This document shows, in pieces, positions 56,326 through 64,000 of a DNA stretch of 64,000 nucleotides. Positions within the stretch are counted from its first letter, which is position 1. Each line of letters starts with the position of its first letter. The translations under genes and the position numbers were made by a program. The DNA comes from Ramlibacter monticola (GTDB lineage Bacteria > Pseudomonadota > Gammaproteobacteria > Burkholderiales > Burkholderiaceae_C), in contig NZ_JAEQNE010000003.1 in NCBI RefSeq assembly GCF_016722785.1, positions 433,001 through 497,000 on the forward strand, read 5' to 3'. The notes beneath the pieces were generated by a model. The model was given only the letters and a program-made list of their open reading frames with translations. It was not told the DNA's origin and made no database searches.

Positions 56326-56980
56326 CTTCAGCCCCGCCATGCTGGAACTGTTCGCGGGCTCCCTGTGGGAGACGCTGCTGATGGTGGGCATCTCCGGCCT
56401 CGCCGGTTCGCTGATCGGCATTCCCCTGGGCGTGCTGCTGCGCCTGACCGATCGCGGCGGCGTGCTGCAGAACGCGGGCATCAATCGCGTCGTCGGCGGC
56501 GTGGTCAACGCGGTGCGCTCCACGCCCTTCATCATCCTGCTGGTGGCGATCATCCCGTTCACGCGGCTGGTCGCCGGCTCCTCGATCGGCACCGCCGCCG
56601 CGGTGGTTCCGCTCACGATCGCCGCCGCGCCCTTCATCGCGCGGCTGGTGGAAGCCTCGCTGCGCGAGGTGGACCACGGGCTGGTCGAGGCCGCGCAGGC
56701 CATGGGCGCCACCACCTGGCAGATCGTCTTCAAGGTGCTGCTGCCCGAAGCGCTGCCCGGCATCGTCGGCGGCTTCACCATCACCCTGGTCAGCCTGACC
56801 GGCTATTCGGCCATGGCCGGCGCCATCGGCGGCGGCGGGCTGGGCGACCTGGGGATCCGCTACGGCTACCAGCGCTTCCTGCCGGAAATCATGCTGGCGG
56901 TCGTCGTCGTGCTGATCGCCTTCGTGCAGGCCGTGCAGAGCCTCGGCGACTGGGCGGTCCGGCGCCTGAGCCACAAGTAA
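56315..56980 (+). CDS. metI: Methionine ABC transporter permease
   Basis: The 221-residue product has five membrane helices and the conserved permease loop [25 protein letters not shown]. It overlaps metN by 11 bases, with GGAGGAGG upstream of the ATG. Confidence 0.93.
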   Translation: MWDDFSPAMLELFAGSLWETLLMVGISGLAGSLIGIPLGVLLRLTDRGGVLQNAGINRVVGGVVNAVRSTPFIILLVAIIPFTRLVAGSSIGTAAAVVPLTIAAAPFIARLVEASLREVDHGLVEAAQAMGATTWQIVFKVLLPEALPGIVGGFTITLVSLTGYSAMAGAIGGGGLGDLGIRYGYQRFLPEIMLAVVVVLIAFVQAVQSLGDWAVRRLSHK

Positions 56981-57015
56981 TCGCCTCCCTCTCCTCCATT
57001 CCAAGGAAACACGCC

Positions 57016-57810
57016 ATGAACAAGCGCACGCTTCTCCAGTCCACCCTCGCCCTCGCCATCGCCGCCGCGACCGGCGCCGCCTTCGCGCAGGACAAGCCGA
57101 TCAAGATCGGCGCCACCGCCGGCCCGCACTCCCAGATCCTGGAGCAGGTGAAGAAGGTCGCCGAGCGCGACGGCCTCAAGCTGCAGATCGTCGAATTCAC
57201 CGACTACATCCAGCCGAACGCGGCGCTCGCCGGCGGCGACCTGGATGCCAACAGCTACCAGCACAAGCCCTTCCTCGACCAGCAGGTCAAGGACCGCGGC
57301 TACAAGATCACGTCGGTCGGCTACACCGTCAACTTCCCCATCGGCATCTATTCGAAGAAGGTCAAGAGCCTGAAGGACCTGAAGGAAGGCGCGCGCTTCG
57401 GCATCCCGAACGATCCCACCAACGGCGGCCGCGCCTTGCTGGTGCTGCAGGACCAGGGCGTGATCAAGCTGAAGCCCAACGCGGGCCTCAAGGCCACGCC
57501 GCTGGACATCGTGGAGAACCCGAAGAAGCTGAAGTTCATCGAGCTGGAAGCCGCCCAGCTGCCGCGCTCGCTGGACGACCTCGACGCCTCCGCCGTCAAC
57601 ACCAACTTCGCCATCCCCGCCGGCCTGCATCCCAGCAAGGACGCCATCGCGCAGGAAAGCGCCAAGAGCCCCTACGTCAACCTGATCGCTGTGCGCGAGC
57701 AGGACAAGGACAAGCCCTGGGTGGCCAAGCTGGTGAAGGCCTACCAGTCGGAGGAGGTCCGCCAGTACGTGCAGACGCAGTTCAAGGGCGCGGTGGTCCC
57801 CGGCTTCTGA
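57016..57810 (+). CDS. metQ: MetQ-family (NLPA) substrate-binding protein
   Basis: The 264-residue product has a signal peptide ending at AFAQ and the NLPA body: IKIGATAGPHSQILEQVKK, LDANSYQHKPFL, IPNDPTNGGRALLVLQDQG and AVNTNFAIPAGL. There is no lipobox Cys, so it should be a soluble periplasmic protein rather than a lipoprotein. It binds methionine or a related compound and completes the metNIQ transporter. Confidence 0.92.
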   Translation: MNKRTLLQSTLALAIAAATGAAFAQDKPIKIGATAGPHSQILEQVKKVAERDGLKLQIVEFTDYIQPNAALAGGDLDANSYQHKPFLDQQVKDRGYKITSVGYTVNFPIGIYSKKVKSLKDLKEGARFGIPNDPTNGGRALLVLQDQGVIKLKPNAGLKATPLDIVENPKKLKFIELEAAQLPRSLDDLDASAVNTNFAIPAGLHPSKDAIAQESAKSPYVNLIAVREQDKDKPWVAKLVKAYQSEEVRQYVQTQFKGAVVPGF

Positions 57811-57953
57811 GCGAAGCGGCCGCGGAGCCGCGCTCCGCGGTGGTCTCCGCGGCCTCGCACCTTGCCGGACTGGTGGAACAATCGCAGGGCCCGCCATCCT
57901 GGAGAAGACCCTCGCCGAGGAGCGCACGGCGCTGGCGGCCTGAAAGGAAACGC

Positions 57954-58682
57954 ATGCACCCCCTGAGCAGCCTCGCGGCCGAAGCCGCGCCGACCGGCAA
58001 GCTGCGCCTGTCGATCAACGTCGGCAATCCGATCCTGGCGCGCCGCAGCGAGGACGGCGCGGCCGGCGTGTCGGTCGACCTCGGGCGCGCCTTCGCGCAG
58101 CGCCTCGGCGTGGAGGTGGAGCTGCTCGTCCTGCCTACCGCCGGCGAATCGGTGGAGGCGGTGCGTTCGCGAAAGGCCGACCTGGGCTTCTTCGCCATCG
58201 ACCCGAAGCGCTCGGAGGGCATCGCCTTCACCGCGCCCTACGTGCTGATCGAAGGCGCCTACCTGGTGAAGGATGCGTCGCCGCTGCGTGCCAACGAGGA
58301 GGTCGACCGGCCCGGCACCCGCGTGGTGGTGGGCCAGGGCAGCGCCTACGACCTGTACCTCACGCGCGAGCTCAAGCAGGCGGAAATCGTGCGCGCGCCG
58401 ACCTCGCCCGCGGTCGTGGAGCACTTCCTGCAATGTGGGGCCGAAGTTGCGGCGGGGGTGAAGCAGCAACTGCAAGGCGACGCGGCCCGACTCGGCGGCC
58501 TGCGCCTGCTCCCGGGCCGCTTCATGGTGATCCAGCAGGCGACCGGCGTGCCGGACGACCGGCCGGCCACCGCCGCCGCGCTGCGCGCCTTCGTGGAGGA
58601 GATGAAGGCCGGCGGCTTCGTCGCCCAGGCGCTCGCGCGCCACGGCATCCAGGGCGCGAGCGTCGCACCACCGGCGGCGTGA
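57954..58682 (+). CDS. Solute-binding-protein-like family 3 protein without signal peptide
   Basis: The 242-residue product has the family 3 fold pattern: KLRLSINVGNPIL, VSVDLGRAFAQRLGVEVELL, VRSRKADLGFFAIDPKRSEGIAFTAPYVLIEGAYLV and GTRVVVGQGSAYDLYLTREL. The N-terminus (MHPLSSLAAEA) is not a signal peptide, so it appears cytoplasmic. AAAGGA precedes the ATG. No transporter partner is adjacent except metNIQ upstream. It ends one base before the convergent enolase-superfamily gene. Confidence 0.75.
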   Translation: MHPLSSLAAEAAPTGKLRLSINVGNPILARRSEDGAAGVSVDLGRAFAQRLGVEVELLVLPTAGESVEAVRSRKADLGFFAIDPKRSEGIAFTAPYVLIEGAYLVKDASPLRANEEVDRPGTRVVVGQGSAYDLYLTRELKQAEIVRAPTSPAVVEHFLQCGAEVAAGVKQQLQGDAARLGGLRLLPGRFMVIQQATGVPDDRPATAAALRAFVEEMKAGGFVAQALARHGIQGASVAPPAA

Positions 58683-59792
58683 CTAGCGCAGCACCGCGAC
58701 GGTCTTGCGCTTCACCAGCTCGAAATCGATGCTCGCGCCCAGCCCCGGTCCCATCGGGGCATGCACGAACCCCTCCGCATCGATCTCGATGTCCTCCACC
58801 AGTCCGTACTTCTGCGAGGCCGCGGGCAGCAGCACCTCGAACAGCTCGGTGTTCTGCAGCGCCATGATCACGTGCAGGTTGGCGATGTTGTTCAGCGAGT
58901 TCCCGCCGTGGTGCACCTCGAAGTTCAGGTGGAAGGCCTCGGCCAGGTGCGCCGCCTTCATGCAGCCGGTGATGCCGCCCTTCACCGCGACGTCGCCGCG
59001 CAGGAAGTCGGTGGCGCGCTGCTTCACCCACGGCGTGTAGGAATCCAGCCCACCCGCCGGGTACTCGGTCGCCAGGATCGGGATGTGCAGGTGCTTCTTC
59101 AGCTCGAGGTAGTTGTAGATGTCCGCATCGGCCAGCGGGTCCTCGTACCAGTGGAAGCCGAGGCGCTCGATCGCCTGCCCCACGCGCAGGGCCGCCGGGT
59201 AGTCGTAGCTCCACACCGAATCCAGCATCAGGAGGTAGTCGTCGCCGACCGACTGGCGCACCGCCTCGCACACGCGGATGTCCTCGCGCCATTGCTGCGG
59301 CGGGTGGATCTTGTACGCGGCGAGCTTCTGCGCGCGGTAGTGCAGCGCCTCCTCCGCATAGGCTTCGGGACTCGCGAGGACGGCCGAACTGATGTAGGCC
59401 GGGATGCGATCGCGGTACGAGCCGAGCAGCTGGTGGATGGGCAGACCCGCGGCCTGCCCCGCGATGTCCCACAGCGCGATGTCCACCGCGCCGATGGCGC
59501 GCACGGTGGTGGTCCGCACGCGTTTCCACATCGCCTTGCCCAGGCGCTCGCGTGCGAGCGGATCCTGTCCCACCAGGAGCGGCTTGAGGTAGCGCACCAG
59601 GCCGGGCCCGTCCATGTCCGCCGCGTGGAAGGCGGAGCCGAGGAAGGCGTGGCCCGTGAGTCCCGCGTCGGTCTCGATCGCCAGCAGACCGAGCTGGCTC
59701 GCACCCGCGAACTTGCCCGTGTGCGCCCCGTAGCTGGTTGCCGGAATGCCGTCCCAGGCGAACAGCGTGAGCGTGACGTCGGTGATCTTCAT
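58683..59792 (-). CDS. Enolase superfamily protein, mandelate racemase group
   Basis: The 369-residue product has the barrel metal ligands Asp in LMLDSVWSYDY, Glu in YEDPLADAD and Glu in LATEYPAGG, and a C-terminal His in EVHHGGNSLNN. The second-strand motif is YKIH instead of Lys-x-Lys. The acid-sugar dehydratase branch is likely, but the substrate is not readable. Its ATG overlaps the Bug receptor stop by four bases. Confidence 0.85.
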   Translation of the reverse strand: MKITDVTLTLFAWDGIPATSYGAHTGKFAGASQLGLLAIETDAGLTGHAFLGSAFHAADMDGPGLVRYLKPLLVGQDPLARERLGKAMWKRVRTTTVRAIGAVDIALWDIAGQAAGLPIHQLLGSYRDRIPAYISSAVLASPEAYAEEALHYRAQKLAAYKIHPPQQWREDIRVCEAVRQSVGDDYLLMLDSVWSYDYPAALRVGQAIERLGFHWYEDPLADADIYNYLELKKHLHIPILATEYPAGGLDSYTPWVKQRATDFLRGDVAVKGGITGCMKAAHLAEAFHLNFEVHHGGNSLNNIANLHVIMALQNTELFEVLLPAASQKYGLVEDIEIDAEGFVHAPMGPGLGASIDFELVKRKTVAVLR

Positions 59793-60763
59793 TCGATGCG
59801 GATGTTGGCGTCCTTGATCAGCTGAGTCCACTTGACGACTTCCTTGCCCACCCAGGCGCGGAACTCCTCGGGGGTGCTGGCCACCACCTCCACGCCCTGC
59901 GCGCGGAAGCGCTGCACGGTGTCGGGTTCCTTCAGCAGCTGCACGATGTCCCGGTTCAGGCGATCGACGACGGGCCTGGGCGTGCCGGCCGGCAGCTGCA
60001 TGCCGAACCACACGTTCACCTCGTAGCCCGGCACGCCGGACTCGTTGACCGTGGGCACCTCGGGCAGCAGCGGCGAACGCTGCAGGCCGCTGACGCCGAT
60101 CACCTTCATCTTCCCGGCCTTGATGTGCTGCAGCACGTTGGGCACGTTGTCGAACAGGGCGTCGATCTCTCCGCCCAGCAGCGCCGTGACCGCCGGCGCG
60201 CTGCCCTTGTAGGGGATGTGCGCGAGCTTCACGCCCGTCATGCGCATCAGCAGTTCCATCGAGAGATGGTTGGACGAGCCCGAGCCGGTGGAGCCGTAGT
60301 TGAGCTTGCCCGGGTTCTTGCGCGCGTAGTCCAGGAGTTCCTGCACGTCCTTCACCGGCAGGTCGTTGCGCACCACCAGCGCGTTCTGCGTGCTGCCCGC
60401 CCACACCAGCGGCGTGAAGTCCTTCAGCGCGTCGTAGGGCAGGTTGGCGCCGTACAGGCCGGGCAGGGCGGAGAAGGGCAGCGGCGTGATCAGGATGGTG
60501 TAGCCGTCGGGCGGCGACTTGGCGACCAGGCTGTTGCCCAGCGTGGTGTTGGCGCCCGGCTTGTTCTCCACCACCACCGGCTGGTTCCACATCTTCGTCA
60601 GCTTGTCGGCCGAGACGCGCGCCAGCGTGTCGTTGAAGCCGCCGGGCGGGTAGGGCACCACGAACTTCACGGTGCGCTCGGGAAAGTTCTGCGCCTGCGC
60701 GCGCGTGCCTGCCAGTAGCGCCGCGGCGCCAAGGGCGAAGGTTCTCCTGCTCACGTGGGGCAT
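59789..60763 (-). CDS. Bug/TctC-family tripartite tricarboxylate receptor
   Basis: The 324-residue product has a twin-Arg-like signal (SRRTFALGAAALLAGTRAQAQ) and the Bug body: VKFVVPYPPGGFNDTLAR, GANTTLGNSLVAKSPPDGYT, YGSTGSGSSNHLSMELL and GVSGLQRSPLLPEVPTV. These periplasmic receptors are greatly expanded in Burkholderiales and usually bind carboxylates. The TctAB membrane genes are not nearby. It sits between two enolase-superfamily genes. Confidence 0.92.
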   Translation of the reverse strand: MPHVSRRTFALGAAALLAGTRAQAQNFPERTVKFVVPYPPGGFNDTLARVSADKLTKMWNQPVVVENKPGANTTLGNSLVAKSPPDGYTILITPLPFSALPGLYGANLPYDALKDFTPLVWAGSTQNALVVRNDLPVKDVQELLDYARKNPGKLNYGSTGSGSSNHLSMELLMRMTGVKLAHIPYKGSAPAVTALLGGEIDALFDNVPNVLQHIKAGKMKVIGVSGLQRSPLLPEVPTVNESGVPGYEVNVWFGMQLPAGTPRPVVDRLNRDIVQLLKEPDTVQRFRAQGVEVVASTPEEFRAWVGKEVVKWTQLIKDANIRIE

Positions 60764-60782
60764 GCCGAAATCTCCTGGAGGT

Positions 60783-61931
60783 TCAGAACTTGACGACGTA
60801 GCCGGGGCCGTCGATGAGGGGGTACTTCGCGAACACGGACTCGTTGACCTCGATGCCGAGGCCCGGGCCCTCGGGCGGCTGCACGCAGCCGTCGCTGCCG
60901 ATGCGCGCGATGTCTCCGAACAGGTCGCGGAAGGGATTGAACTTCGACACGCAGGCTTCGTAGTAGCCGGCGTTCTCGATCGCGGCCAGGAAGTGCATGG
61001 TGGCCGCGTGGTTGATCGTGGTCGCGGAGCTGTGCGCGTGGATCGGGATGCGCCAGGCCGAGGCGATCGCGGCGATGCGCAGGCCTTCCGTGATGCCGCC
61101 GCACTTGGACAGGTCCGGCTGCCACACCTTCACCGCGCCGGCTTCCAGCAGCTGCGCGAACTCGAAGCGCGTGTAATGGTTCTCGCCGGCCGCGATCGGC
61201 ACCAGCCGGCTGATGGCCGCGGCCTCCCGATAGGAGGCGAAGTCGTTGCAGGCGAAGGGCTCCTCCAGCCAGCCGGCGCGGATGTCCTCCAGCAGCGGCA
61301 GCACGCGCCGCACGTCCGCGAGGGTGTAGGCGGTGTTGGCGTCGGTGAGGATGTCGACCTCGTCGCCGAGCGTCTGCCGCACGTGCAGCACGCGCGCGAT
61401 GTCGTCGCGCGGGTTGTCGCCGATGCGCAGCTTGAGCGCGCGGTAGCCGCGCGCCACGTACTCCGCGGCCTCGTCGGCCAGCGACTCCTTCGGCTGGTAG
61501 CCCAGCGCGATCCCGCCGGCATAGGCCGGCAGGCGCCGGCGGCTGCCGCCCAGCAGGGCGTACAGCGGCATGCCGGCCGCCTTGCCGCGGATGTCCCACA
61601 GCGCCATGTCGATGCCGGAGAGCGCCAGCGCGGCGCCGCTGCCCACGCCGTGGCTGGACAGCTGCATGCGGTGCACGCGCTGCCACGCGCCCACCACGTC
61701 GGTGGCTTTCATGCCCACCAGCAGGGGCGCGAGGGTGTTCTGGATCAGGCTGGCGATCGCGCCCGGGCTGCGGCCCGGATGGGCCTCGCCGTAGCCGGTG
61801 AGGCCTTCCGAGGTCTGCACGCGCACGATCACCGCGTCGCGCTTGAGCGTGCTGCCGATGCCCATGGTCACCGTCCTGCCCTCGGGCAGGCGGTAGGAGA
61901 CCGGGATGGCCGTGATGGAGGTGATCTTCAT
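60783..61931 (-). CDS. Enolase superfamily protein, mandelate racemase/muconate lactonizing group
   Basis: The 382-residue product has LKLRIGDN (second-strand motif), metal ligands in ILTDANTAY, WLEEPFACND and IAAGENHY, a PDLSKCGGITEG strand and the HAHSSATTINH segment with a catalytic His. The first gene of a three-gene unit with the Bug receptor and the second enolase-superfamily protein. Together these suggest uptake and dehydration of an acid-sugar-type compound; the order of reaction is not readable. No clear ribosome binding site before 61931. Confidence 0.85.
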   Translation of the reverse strand: MKITSITAIPVSYRLPEGRTVTMGIGSTLKRDAVIVRVQTSEGLTGYGEAHPGRSPGAIASLIQNTLAPLLVGMKATDVVGAWQRVHRMQLSSHGVGSGAALALSGIDMALWDIRGKAAGMPLYALLGGSRRRLPAYAGGIALGYQPKESLADEAAEYVARGYRALKLRIGDNPRDDIARVLHVRQTLGDEVDILTDANTAYTLADVRRVLPLLEDIRAGWLEEPFACNDFASYREAAAISRLVPIAAGENHYTRFEFAQLLEAGAVKVWQPDLSKCGGITEGLRIAAIASAWRIPIHAHSSATTINHAATMHFLAAIENAGYYEACVSKFNPFRDLFGDIARIGSDGCVQPPEGPGLGIEVNESVFAKYPLIDGPGYVVKF

Positions 61932-61970
61932 GGCACGGCATCGTGCGGGCCGGGCCGGGGGCGCGCAAAG

Positions 61971-61982
61971 CGGGTTTACCCG
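61971..61982. promoter_or_regulatory. CGGGTTTACCCG element upstream of the enolase-Bug operon
   Basis: Palindrome of GGG-x4-CCC type, 40 bases before the operon start at 61931. Close to the elements upstream of aorA (6473) and metN (55109). The role is unknown. Confidence 0.35.
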
Positions 61983-62094
61983 CCGGAGGCTGAGCCGGCT
62001 TCCTAGCTTCATCCGACGCTCCCTGCCTGCGGCGGACGACACCGCCCACTGGTGCGCGCGGGCTACAACGGGGGGTGGACTGGAGGACTCCCGC

Positions 62095-63351
62095 ATGATG
62101 CGTCCCGCTCACCTGTTCCGGCTCATCGTCAAGGCGACCCAGGCCTGGTCGGAGGACTACGCGCCCAGCATGGGTGCCGCCATTTCGTACTACACGGTGT
62201 TCTCGCTGGCGCCGCTGCTGGTGATCGTGATCGCCGTGGCCGGCGCCGTGTTCGGCCGCGAGGCGGTGCAGGGCCAGATCGTGGCGCAGCTGTCCGGCCT
62301 GATCGGCAACGACGGCGCGTCGCTGGTGCAGAGCCTGGTGGCGGCTTCCAGCGACCGGGACAAGGGCCTGCTCGCGGGGCTGGTCAGCGGCGCCGTGCTC
62401 GTGATGGGCGCCACCACGGTGTTCGCGGAACTGCAGAGCGCGCTGGACCGGATCTGGCACGTCCCGCCGTCGCAGAAGCCAAAGGGGATCTTCAACACGC
62501 TGCGCTCGCGGCTGCTGTCCTTCGGCCTGATCCTCGGCATGGTGTTCCTGCTGATGGTCTCGCTCGCGGTGAGCGCGGCGGTGGCTGCCTTCGGCGCCTA
62601 CGCCAGCCGGATGCTGCCGGCCGGCGAGGCGTTGCTGCAGGGGCTGAACTTCGTCGTCTCGCTGGGCGCGACCACGCTGCTGTTCGCGATGATCTACAAG
62701 CTGATGCCCTCGGTCCGGATCGCCTGGCGCGACGTGTGGGTGGGCGCGGGCACCACGGCCGTCCTGTTCGAGATCGGCAAGTTCCTGATCGGCCTGTACC
62801 TGGGCAAGAGCAGCATGACGGAGACCTTCGCGGCCGCCGGCTCGCTGGTGATCCTGATCGCGTGGGTCTACTACGCGGCGCAGATCTTCCTGCTCGGTGC
62901 CGAGTTCACCAAGGTGTACGCGCAGGAGCACGGCTCCCACGCCGCGCAGGCGGCGATGGAAGCCACGAAGGCGACCGCGGTCACGGGGACTCCGGCCGAT
63001 ACCGAGCAGGTGGTCGCGCCGATGGGGGTCGCGCCGATGGGGGTCGCGCCGATGGGGGTCGCGCCGGTGGGGGCCGCTCCGGTGTGCGCCACGGCCGCCG
63101 CCGTCGAGCCGGAAGAAGAAACAGCGGGCCCGGCCGTGCCGCTGCCCAAGGTGTCCGGCGCGGTGCGCCTCGAGGGGAACCGCGCCCTGCTGCGCAGCGA
63201 GGAGGTCCGGCGCGACGCGCTGGAGCCGCGCGCCTGGTGGGACAAGCCGGGCCTCGAGGCGGCCGCCGCGGGAGCCTCGGCGGTGGCCGGCGGCGTGGTG
63301 GTCGCACTGCTGCGCCGCATCCTGCAGCATCGCCGGCAGAGGCTGGCCTGA
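62095..63351 (+). CDS. YihY/BrkB-family membrane protein with a variable C-terminal tail
   Basis: The 418-residue product has an N-terminal YihY/BrkB domain (about residues 1-280) with six predicted membrane segments. Its marks are YAPSMGAAISYYTVFSLAPLL, LSFGLILGMVFLLMVSLAV and TETFAAAGSLVILIAWVYYAAQIFLLGAEF. The C-terminal 130 residues are low-complexity with a Val-Ala-Pro-Met-Gly repeat and a final hydrophobic segment. The family's function is not settled. GGAGG precedes ATG 62095. Confidence 0.85.
   Translation: MMRPAHLFRLIVKATQAWSEDYAPSMGAAISYYTVFSLAPLLVIVIAVAGAVFGREAVQGQIVAQLSGLIGNDGASLVQSLVAASSDRDKGLLAGLVSGAVLVMGATTVFAELQSALDRIWHVPPSQKPKGIFNTLRSRLLSFGLILGMVFLLMVSLAVSAAVAAFGAYASRMLPAGEALLQGLNFVVSLGATTLLFAMIYKLMPSVRIAWRDVWVGAGTTAVLFEIGKFLIGLYLGKSSMTETFAAAGSLVILIAWVYYAAQIFLLGAEFTKVYAQEHGSHAAQAAMEATKATAVTGTPADTEQVVAPMGVAPMGVAPMGVAPVGAAPVCATAAAVEPEEETAGPAVPLPKVSGAVRLEGNRALLRSEEVRRDALEPRAWWDKPGLEAAAAGASAVAGGVVVALLRRILQHRRQRLA
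63013..63072 (+). repeat. 15-bp tandem repeat, three perfect copies and one degenerate
   Basis: GTCGCGCCGATGGGG repeats at 63013, 63028 and 63043, with a fourth, GTCGCGCCGGTGGGG, at 63058. It encodes VAPMG units in the tail of the YihY-family protein. Copy number changes would keep the frame, so it may vary between strains. Confidence 0.85.
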
Positions 63352-63363
63352 CGCGCTGCGTCA
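63349..63363. terminator. Short hairpin containing both convergent stop codons
   Basis: TGACGC (63349-63354) pairs with GCGTCA (63358-63363) around three bases. Each arm contains one of the opposing TGA stops. A short stem, so termination is weakly supported. Confidence 0.35.
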
Positions 63364-64000
63364 CGCGCCGGTGTACACCGGCGCCGGTTGCGAGAAGAAC
63401 TGCTCGATCACGTGGTAGGCCACGGCGTAGTTCTTCGATCGCGTGCTGGTGTGCGCGATGCCCGGCATCACGATGAACTGCTTGTCCGGGTTCGGCAGCA
63501 ACTCGAAGAAGTTCGCCAGGTCGCGGAAGCTCGCGATCCCGTCGTACTGCCCGCGCATGACCAGCGTCGGCACCGGGATCTTCGCCGGATCGCACACCGG
63601 CAGGTTGGCCGACATGTCGACGTAGGTCCCCGTGGGCACCGAGTCGTCCAGCTTCAGCACCGCGTCCGCGAAGGCTTCCACCACGGTGAGGTCGCTGGTG
63701 CCGGGATGGTCTCGCGTGAAGATGCTGCGGATCATCTCGCGGTCGATGGGCCGGCGGTGGCTGGCGCGGAAGCTGGCCAGGCGCTTGCGCCGCTCGGCCA
63801 GCGTGGGGCTGCCCTCGCCCGTGTAGACCATCGCGTCAAGCGCGAGCCGCTGCACCCGCTCGGGATGGCGCTGCGCGAACAGGGCGGCGCGCAGCGCGCC
63901 GGACGACGCGCCGTACAGCATCAGCTTCGGCGCACCGGTCGTGCGCAGGATGTACTCGCTGGCCGCCGCGAGGTCGTCGGCGCCGCAGGCCACGTCCGCG
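63361..64000 (-). CDS. Alpha/beta hydrolase, partial (5' end beyond window)
   Basis: At least 213 residues, with the N-terminus beyond the window edge. It has the nucleophile elbow LYGASSGALRAALFAQ (Gly-x-Ser-x-Gly), a RGQYDGIA acidic turn and PGIAHTSTRS with the likely catalytic His, in hydrolase order. The substrate is unknown. Convergent with the YihY-family gene with a 9-base gap. Confidence 0.8.
   Translation of the reverse strand, partial: ADVACGADDLAAASEYILRTTGAPKLMLYGASSGALRAALFAQRHPERVQRLALDAMVYTGEGSPTLAERRKRLASFRASHRRPIDREMIRSIFTRDHPGTSDLTVVEAFADAVLKLDDSVPTGTYVDMSANLPVCDPAKIPVPTLVMRGQYDGIASFRDLANFFELLPNPDKQFIVMPGIAHTSTRSKNYAVAYHVIEQFFSQPAPVYTGA

Noticed and set aside
63013..63072. 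CRISPR-like array
   Set aside because: The units are tandem without spacers, in frame, and code for a protein tail.

Overview
The window is GC-rich, tightly packed bacterial chromosome with no rRNA, tRNA, phage or insertion sequence visible. The gene content points to a betaproteobacterium of the Burkholderiales, most likely Comamonadaceae (Ramlibacter/Variovorax-like): a Bug/TctC-type solute receptor, a DUF4148 protein next to a QseBC-type two-component system, DctPQM and TAXI transport proteins, NIPSNAP/ArsR and PsiF proteins. The genus is inference. High GC produces very long antisense open frames, which are left out.

Layout. 1-6.4 kb: end of a STAS/SulP-type protein, then small conserved or exported proteins (DUF4256, RcnB-like, DUF2277, VOC, YciI), an acetyl-CoA hydrolase/transferase-family enzyme and a beta-lactamase-fold hydrolase. 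6.5-10.7 kb: a compact operon for a tungsten-type aldehyde oxidoreductase (four-cluster Fe-S subunit, catalytic subunit, FAD/NAD subunit, MoaD-like protein, small unknown), matching the AorABC architecture. 10.8-13.4 kb: a DnaQ-type exonuclease interrupted by an in-frame amber codon, coupled to an orphan ABC-type ATPase, then small proteins. 13.5-19.6 kb: TPR membrane protein, GH13 and GH63-like glycosidases, orphan ParA. 19.6-26.7 kb: hemerythrin protein, then a LysR regulator divergent from an SDR, DctPQM TRAP transporter and split transketolase operon, probably one catabolic unit of unknown substrate.

26.7-38.5 kb: a large unknown protein, DUF4148, QseBC-like two-component system, beta-carbonic anhydrase, metallo-beta-lactamase-fold hydrolase, a GAF gene with an apparent 3' frameshift, AqpZ, M48 lipoprotein protease, thermonuclease, PsiF, TAXI receptor and a sugar acetyltransferase. 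38.7-39.5 kb is a structured, gene-poor stretch ending in what looks like a decayed ECF sigma/ChrR anti-sigma locus. 39.5-50.5 kb: racemase-ArsR-NIPSNAP operon, several exported unknowns, a TGS-domain GTPase, FabG-like reductase, cyclase-family lipoprotein, 2Fe-2S ferredoxin and a lone receiver domain.

50.8-64 kb: psuG divergent from a sulfate-binding protein gene across a perfect 20-bp palindrome, a copper-handling group (Csp1-like, PCu(A)C, DUF2946), metNIQ, a signal-less solute-binding protein, two enolase-superfamily enzymes around a Bug receptor, a YihY/BrkB membrane protein and a partial alpha/beta hydrolase.

The most interesting signals are the tungsten-type aldehyde oxidoreductase operon, the LysR-SDR-TRAP-split transketolase unit without a sugar kinase, the two broken genes, the sigma/anti-sigma remnant, a GGGTTT(T/A)CCC element upstream of three unrelated operons, and hairpins at four convergent junctions whose two arms contain the opposing stop codons.
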